From Candidatus Polarisedimenticolaceae bacterium (GTDB lineage: Bacteria > Acidobacteriota > Polarisedimenticolia > Polarisedimenticolales > DASRJG01), in assembly GCA_036376135.1 (NCBI GenBank), contig DASVAW010000104.1, forward strand, positions 1 through 34,709: 34,709 nucleotides of DNA, in the 5' to 3' direction. How positions within the stretch are numbered: position 1 is the stretch's first letter; each line of letters begins with the position of its first letter. Under the pieces are notes generated by a model. The model saw only the letters and a program-made list of their open reading frames with translations. It had not been told where the DNA came from and ran no database searches. A program made the position numbers and the translations under genes. Positions 30,877 to 34,709 of this stretch are shown piece after piece.

Positions 30877-33119
30877 CGCGAACCGCGCTCGCTGTCCTTG
30901 TCGTCGTGGCGGGGGCCTGCAGCGGCGCGCTTCCCGCGTCGGCGCAGGGCTGGCCGATCGAGCCCCACGACCGCCCTCATCACCTGCTCTCGACGTTCGA
31001 GTACATGGACTACAGCTCGACGGACTACTACTGGCACCGTGGGCTCGACATCTTCGCGCCATCGGTCGACGAGCCCGGTGCGCCTTGGGTGATCGCGACC
31101 GTCGACTCCTGGATCGACAAGAACGACGGACTGGAGTGCGATCCAGCGGCATTCCCCCCTCTCAATATCGGCTGCCTCGGTCCCTCAGCCAACGGATGCT
31201 GGGCCACGCTCCGGTACTTGGGAGAGAAACACGTCTACGGTCACCTCGAGTGCGCTTCGTACGATTGGGATTTCCTGGCGCGGTGGATCGCGTCTTCCAA
31301 CGTCACCGCGCACCAAAAGATCGGAAAGCTCCAGAAGTGGGACGACGCCTGCTCCACCGACGGTCCGTTCAAGGGCGTTCACCCGACGCACCTCCATCTG
31401 GAGCGGAAGGATGCGAAGACGGGCAGGCTGCTCACCCCGAGCGACCTCACTCTGCCATATGGCACGGCAGAGAGTCCTCCCAACATCACGGGGGTTTGGT
31501 TCGTGGGCGACGACTCCGGCCTGTCCTCGTCCGCTCCCTGGAGCCTGTTCGCGCCGTCGTCGTCCGGGACGTGCACGGGCGTGAATGGAGCCGTGGACGT
31601 CGTCGTCGGCCACGAGTCCCGCCACCGAGCCGGGGAGCCGGCGCGGCCGGGCGACAACCTGGGCGTGCGTCAAGTGCGCTGGAAGGCTTGCGGCGGCGCG
31701 GACCCGGACTGTGCATGGAGCGACGCCCTCGACGCCTCGTCGATCGACGCCGCCTGGGTGGACTGGGACGACCTGGTCAGCACCACCTACAGCAGGCGCC
31801 ATCCGCTGGTGAGCGATGACCTTTGGCTGTGCGGCGACAACGAGTTCTATACGATCGCGACGAATGTCATCGATGTCGGAGGAACGCTCCAGCCAGACAA
31901 ATCGGGCGTCTGGAAACCACCGAGTCCGGCGCTGCCGTCGGCGGACACACAACACGTCACGGTCACGGTCGAGGTCGAGGACTTCGCCGGGGCGAGCGCC
32001 GCGCGGCTCTTGCCCGTTTGCACGCGTGATCCGGCGTCGGGCGGTGTCGCGAAGCTGCTCATCCGGGATTGCGAATCGGACGACGGCGCCGAGCCGTCGA
32101 ATCCGTCGCGCTGCGAGCTCTGGACCGAGAGCCCCGACATCGTCGTCGACGATGGGGGCGCCGCGACGCCGCTGTCGTACGCGATCCTCGTCTGCATGCG
32201 CAACGTCGGCAACGCCTCGATCGACCCGCTCTCGACGATCACGGTCACCGCCACCACGCGCTCGTCGGCGACCGGGGCGACCTTCTCGGTGCGCGCGGAC
32301 CCGACGGTCGCCTCCCTCGGCACACGAAGCGGGGGCGCTCCCTCGGCTCCGGGGTGGTCGCCCGGGGAGGAGCGATGCGCGACGCTCGAGCTCCTGGCCA
32401 CGGTTCCCGCGCCGTGGCGGTCGCACGACCTCCTCGAGGTCGCCGTAGAACGCACCGACGACGTCGCCAACACCCATGCGGCGGTGAGCTACGACAACAA
32501 CCGTGCCCAGCAGAAGGTGGACTTCACCGCTCCGGCGACCGTCGTCGACCTCTCCCGCACCGACACGCTCCCCGAGGACATGGCGGGCGGGCCGCCGCAG
32601 GCGGCGAGCGTGATCCTGGAGATGCTCGATCGATACTGGGAACGACCCCGCAAGCCGCTCCTGCCCGCGGGCGACCGCCGACCGGCGTGGGTCGTTCAGG
32701 TCTTCGTCGGGCCCGGCCTCGTGTTCGAGCCCCCGGAGGGCGGCATCGTCCTCGGCGCCATGACCCCGGAGACCTACGCCGCCTGGGACGGGGCGCGGCC
32801 GCTCGTGCCGGGGGATCCGGAGCTGATTCTGGCGGGCGGCGAACTCGCGCCGGTGAACCTCGCGGGCTCGCTCGACGGGTGGCGCGTGATCGAGGTGCCG
32901 CCGAGCACGCCGTTCCTGCGATTCGAGGTGCCTTCACTCGGGAAAAGAGTGCCAGTCTCGGTACGGGTCTGGCCACGCCGCGTCGAGGAGACGCCGGACG
33001 TCGCGCCCATGTTTCTGCTGCGGGTCGTCTCGCCGTCCAAGATCGACGGGCGTGCCGTCGAGTGGTTCCAGCGACGGGTGAAGCCGATTCGAGGGGGACG
33101 GGTAGCGCCTACACGTTGA
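30873..33119 (+). CDS. Secreted M23 family metallopeptidase with long C-terminal region
   Basis: 748 residues. A signal peptide (ALAVLVVVAGACSGALPASAQG) precedes an M23/LytM-type fold (about 35-180): zinc-binding HRGLD at 55-59, VYGHLE at 122-127, and HLHLE at 173-177. These carry all the expected zinc ligands (H55, D59, H175) and the catalytic histidines (H124, H173). M23 enzymes cut glycyl or peptidoglycan cross-link peptides outside the cell. The large part after 180 is beta-rich, with sections resembling CARDB/Ig-like adhesion repeats (ILVCMRNVGNASIDP; VSYDNNRAQQKVDF near 540). ATG at 30873 overlaps the propeller stop (ATGA), with GAGGAA upstream. The 3' end overlaps the opposing ychF gene by 11 bases. 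The cell-wall target is not proven. Confidence 0.85.
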   Translation: MTRTALAVLVVVAGACSGALPASAQGWPIEPHDRPHHLLSTFEYMDYSSTDYYWHRGLDIFAPSVDEPGAPWVIATVDSWIDKNDGLECDPAAFPPLNIGCLGPSANGCWATLRYLGEKHVYGHLECASYDWDFLARWIASSNVTAHQKIGKLQKWDDACSTDGPFKGVHPTHLHLERKDAKTGRLLTPSDLTLPYGTAESPPNITGVWFVGDDSGLSSSAPWSLFAPSSSGTCTGVNGAVDVVVGHESRHRAGEPARPGDNLGVRQVRWKACGGADPDCAWSDALDASSIDAAWVDWDDLVSTTYSRRHPLVSDDLWLCGDNEFYTIATNVIDVGGTLQPDKSGVWKPPSPALPSADTQHVTVTVEVEDFAGASAARLLPVCTRDPASGGVAKLLIRDCESDDGAEPSNPSRCELWTESPDIVVDDGGAATPLSYAILVCMRNVGNASIDPLSTITVTATTRSSATGATFSVRADPTVASLGTRSGGAPSAPGWSPGEERCATLELLATVPAPWRSHDLLEVAVERTDDVANTHAAVSYDNNRAQQKVDFTAPATVVDLSRTDTLPEDMAGGPPQAASVILEMLDRYWERPRKPLLPAGDRRPAWVVQVFVGPGLVFEPPEGGIVLGAMTPETYAAWDGARPLVPGDPELILAGGELAPVNLAGSLDGWRVIEVPPSTPFLRFEVPSLGKRVPVSVRVWPRRVEETPDVAPMFLLRVVSPSKIDGRAVEWFQRRVKPIRGGRVAPTR

Positions 33120-34182
33120 ACCGGAAGTGCACCACGTCCCCGTCCTGCATGACGTATTCCTTCCCCTCGAGCCGGAGGAGCCCCTTCGCCTTGCAGGCGT
33201 CCCAGCTTCCCGCCTTGACGAGGTCGTCGTAGCCGACGAGCTCGGCGCGGATGAACCCCTTCTCGATGTCGCTGTGGATGGTCCCGGCGGCGGTGCGGGC
33301 GATCGTCCCCCGCCGGATCGTCCAAGCGCGGCACTCGTCCTCGCCCGCGGTGAAGAACGAGATCCGGCCGAGCAGGCGGTACGAGGCGCGGATCATCCGG
33401 TCGAGGGCGGGCTCGTGGATCCCCAGCTCGGCGCGGAAGGCGTCGGCGTCGGCGCGCTCGAGCTGCGCGATCTCCGCCTCGATCTTCGCGGAGAGCGCGA
33501 CGACCTCGGTCTTCGGGCGTTGCGGGTACGCCTCGAGGCCGAAGGCGGAGGCCCCGGCGTCGAGCTTCCCCGCGTCGGCCTCGTCGGCGTTGACGACGAC
33601 GAGCAGCGGTTTCATCGAGAGGAAGGTGTAGCCGCGCAGGCGCTTCTGCTCGTCCTCGCCGAACTCGAGGTTGCGAAGGGGGGTCTCCGCCTCGAGCGCC
33701 TCGAGGCAGCGCCGGACGATCACGAGCTCCTTCTTGTCGTCGTCCTTCCCCGCCTTCTTGACGTTGAGCTCGAGCTTCTCCAGGCGCTTCTCGGCGATCG
33801 AGTGGTCGGCGAGGATCAGCTCCATCTCCATCGTCGCGACGTCGCGCGCCGGATCGGGGGCCCCCTCGGTGTGGGGAACCGACTCGTCGCGGAAGCCGCG
33901 GACGACGTGCGCGAGGGCGTCGACCGTCCGCAGCTGCTCGAGGGGGAGGTGGTCGGCGGCTTCGCCCTTCTCGACCCCGGCGATGTCCATGTACTCGACG
34001 GTCGCGGGGGTGAACTTCTTCGGGAGGTGCATCGCGGCCAGCTTGTCGAGCCGCGGGTCCGGGACCTTCGTCACCCCGAGCTGGACGCCGTCGCGCCCCT
34101 GGGGGGCGGCCGACGCCCCGGTGAGCAGGCGGAAGAGGGTGGACTTGCCGGTCAGCGGGAATCCGAACAATCCGATGCGCAT
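33109..34182 (-). CDS. ychF: YchF/OLA1-type ATPase
   Basis: 357 residues, close to the usual ~363. A P-loop NTPase of the Obg-related YchF family, linked to ribosomes and oxidative stress and preferring ATP. Visible: G1 GFPLTGKST (7-15), YMDIAGVEKGEA as the G3 DxxG region, a helical insert (LADHSIAEKRLEKLELNVKK), VVVNADEAD in place of the GTPase NKxD, and a C-terminal TGS domain with IEKGFIRAELV and KGLLRLEGKEYVMQDGDVVHFRF. G1 is GFPLTGKS rather than the common GLPNVGKS, so it may belong to a divergent branch. ATG at 34180-34182 has GAGG upstream. Convergent with the M23 gene. Confidence 0.9.
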   Translation of the reverse strand: MRIGLFGFPLTGKSTLFRLLTGASAAPQGRDGVQLGVTKVPDPRLDKLAAMHLPKKFTPATVEYMDIAGVEKGEAADHLPLEQLRTVDALAHVVRGFRDESVPHTEGAPDPARDVATMEMELILADHSIAEKRLEKLELNVKKAGKDDDKKELVIVRRCLEALEAETPLRNLEFGEDEQKRLRGYTFLSMKPLLVVVNADEADAGKLDAGASAFGLEAYPQRPKTEVVALSAKIEAEIAQLERADADAFRAELGIHEPALDRMIRASYRLLGRISFFTAGEDECRAWTIRRGTIARTAAGTIHSDIEKGFIRAELVGYDDLVKAGSWDACKAKGLLRLEGKEYVMQDGDVVHFRFNV

Positions 34183-34209
34183 GGAGCCTCACGATAGACG
34201 ACGACGCAA

Positions 34210-34238
34210 TAGACGGCGGGGGCCTTGTGGGTTACTTT
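34210..34238 (+). promoter_or_regulatory. Promoter of tRNA-Pro
   Basis: TAGACG (34210-34215) and TACTTT (34233-34238) are separated by 17 bases. The expected start is a few bases before the tRNA 5' end at 34250. It is divergent from ychF. Confidence 0.45.
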
Positions 34239-34249
34239 TCCCGGCACCT

Positions 34250-34324
34250 CGGGGTGTGGCGCAGTGGTAGCGCACCTGCTTTGGGAGCAGGCGGTCGTCA
34301 GTTCGAATCTGACCACCCCGACCA
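34250..34324 (+). tRNA. tRNA-Pro (anticodon TGG)
   Basis: A complete cloverleaf can be read: acceptor CGGGGTG (34250-34256) pairs with CACCCCG (34314-34320); D-arm GCGC...GCGC; anticodon stem CCTGC/GCAGG with loop TTTGGGA, anticodon TGG at 34282-34284; T-arm GTCAG-TTCGAAT-CTGAC; discriminator A and encoded CCA (34322-34324). The TGG anticodon reads proline CCN codons. Confidence 0.97.
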
Positions 34325-34402
34325 GCCTCGGTGGTGGTACCTTGAGCGGGCCGAGGTTCGTGCCGCGCCGTTCCACCCCCCGACGACGCTCGAGGGGTTT
34401 GC

Positions 34403-34709
34403 ATGCGCCGCCTACCCGCCCTGCTGGTCCTCGCGCTTCTCGCCGTCACGGCCCTCGCCGCCGACCGCGTCCCCAAGCGCCTCGTTCACGTCCGCGTCCC
34501 GTCGCCCGACCGGATCGCGGCGCTCGTCGAGGCCGGCTTCGACATCGCCGGCATGAACAAGCGGGACCAGACGGTGGGCGTGGTCGCCACCGACGACGAG
34601 ATCCGCCGCCTCGAGTCGCTCGGGTTCGGCTTCACCCTCGGCCCGTCGAACGACGACCCGGTGACCATCCAGGCGCTGCAGGACTACACCGACCCCGCCG
34701 AGATGGCCG
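34403..34709 (+). CDS. Probable M14 zinc carboxypeptidase, N-terminal part
   Basis: The first 102 codons are in the window and the frame stays open to the end. A signal peptide (RRLPALLVLALLAVTALAA) is followed by a propeptide-like region with RVPKRLVHVRVPSPDRIAALVEAGFDIAG and a loop DQTVGVVATDDEIRRLESLG, then YTDPAEMA at the edge. This is the usual exported start of bacterial M14 (carboxypeptidase A-type) peptidases, which carry the zinc site further in; that site is not visible here. TACCTT at 34338-34343 is a -10-like element above it. Confidence 0.6.
   Translation, partial: MRRLPALLVLALLAVTALAADRVPKRLVHVRVPSPDRIAALVEAGFDIAGMNKRDQTVGVVATDDEIRRLESLGFGFTLGPSNDDPVTIQALQDYTDPAEMA

Noticed and set aside
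34227-34556. Small open frame across the tRNA
   Set aside because: It covers the tRNA-Pro gene and the signal-peptide region of the M14-like gene in another frame.
1-34709. CRISPR array, prophage or insertion sequence
   Set aside because: No regularly spaced direct repeats, integrase, transposase or phage structural motif was seen; the palindromes lack an associated transposase in this window.

Overview
High-GC (roughly 70% by eye), gene-dense bacterial chromosome segment with almost no long intergenic space. It holds housekeeping genes (pyrE, rho, rlmN, purH, ychF, tRNA-Pro), large Hanks-type Ser/Thr kinases joined to membrane-anchored TPR/TolB-like regions, many TPR proteins, and an exopolysaccharide locus. 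This mix fits an Acidobacteriota-like lineage or another high-GC, diderm, soil or sediment phylum. That assignment is an inference from gene style; no marker in the window settles it.

Layout. 1-5045: end of an exopolysaccharide locus, with the C-terminus of a polyprenyl-phosphate sugar transferase (+) facing a minus-strand group: two small paralogous exported proteins, a Wzc-type tyrosine autokinase and a Wzy/O-antigen-ligase-like protein. 5161-8163: pyrE, a DegT/StrS sugar aminotransferase, a small membrane protein coupled to a degenerate ThiD-like protein, and an intrinsic terminator. 8199-11680: TPR protein, HEAT-repeat lipoprotein, an unknown gene overlapping rho, and rho with a Gly/Arg-rich N-terminus, ending in a perfect 53-bp inverted repeat. 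11585-15658: Ser/Thr kinase (-) divergent from a class I aminotransferase (+), closed by a second palindromic repeat. 15658-18434: rlmN and a FabG-like reductase (-, overlapping), divergent from a membrane TPR protein and a small PP0621-like protein. 18542-20371: large TPR membrane protein. 20415-24091: minus-strand operon of an unknown gene, TPR protein, phospholipase C/P1-nuclease-like protein and purH. 24166-25584: selA, showing the cell probably makes selenocysteine. 25657-33119: tightly coupled four-gene plus-strand operon (Ser/Thr kinase-TolB-TPR, Cys-pair membrane protein, beta-propeller protein, M23 peptidase). 33109-34709: ychF (-), tRNA-Pro(TGG), and the start of a probable M14 zinc carboxypeptidase.

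How parts work together. The first region would make and control the chain length of a surface polysaccharide. The 25657-33119 operon looks like an undescribed cell-envelope signalling or remodelling module: a kinase with a large sensor part plus three exported or anchored proteins, one an apparently intact M23 endopeptidase. It is the best candidate for a new system here. Convergent gene ends are repeatedly occupied by palindromes of unrelated sequence, and starts are often preceded by a clear -10 hexamer with a weak or absent -35. No CRISPR array, prophage, IS element or transposase gene was seen.
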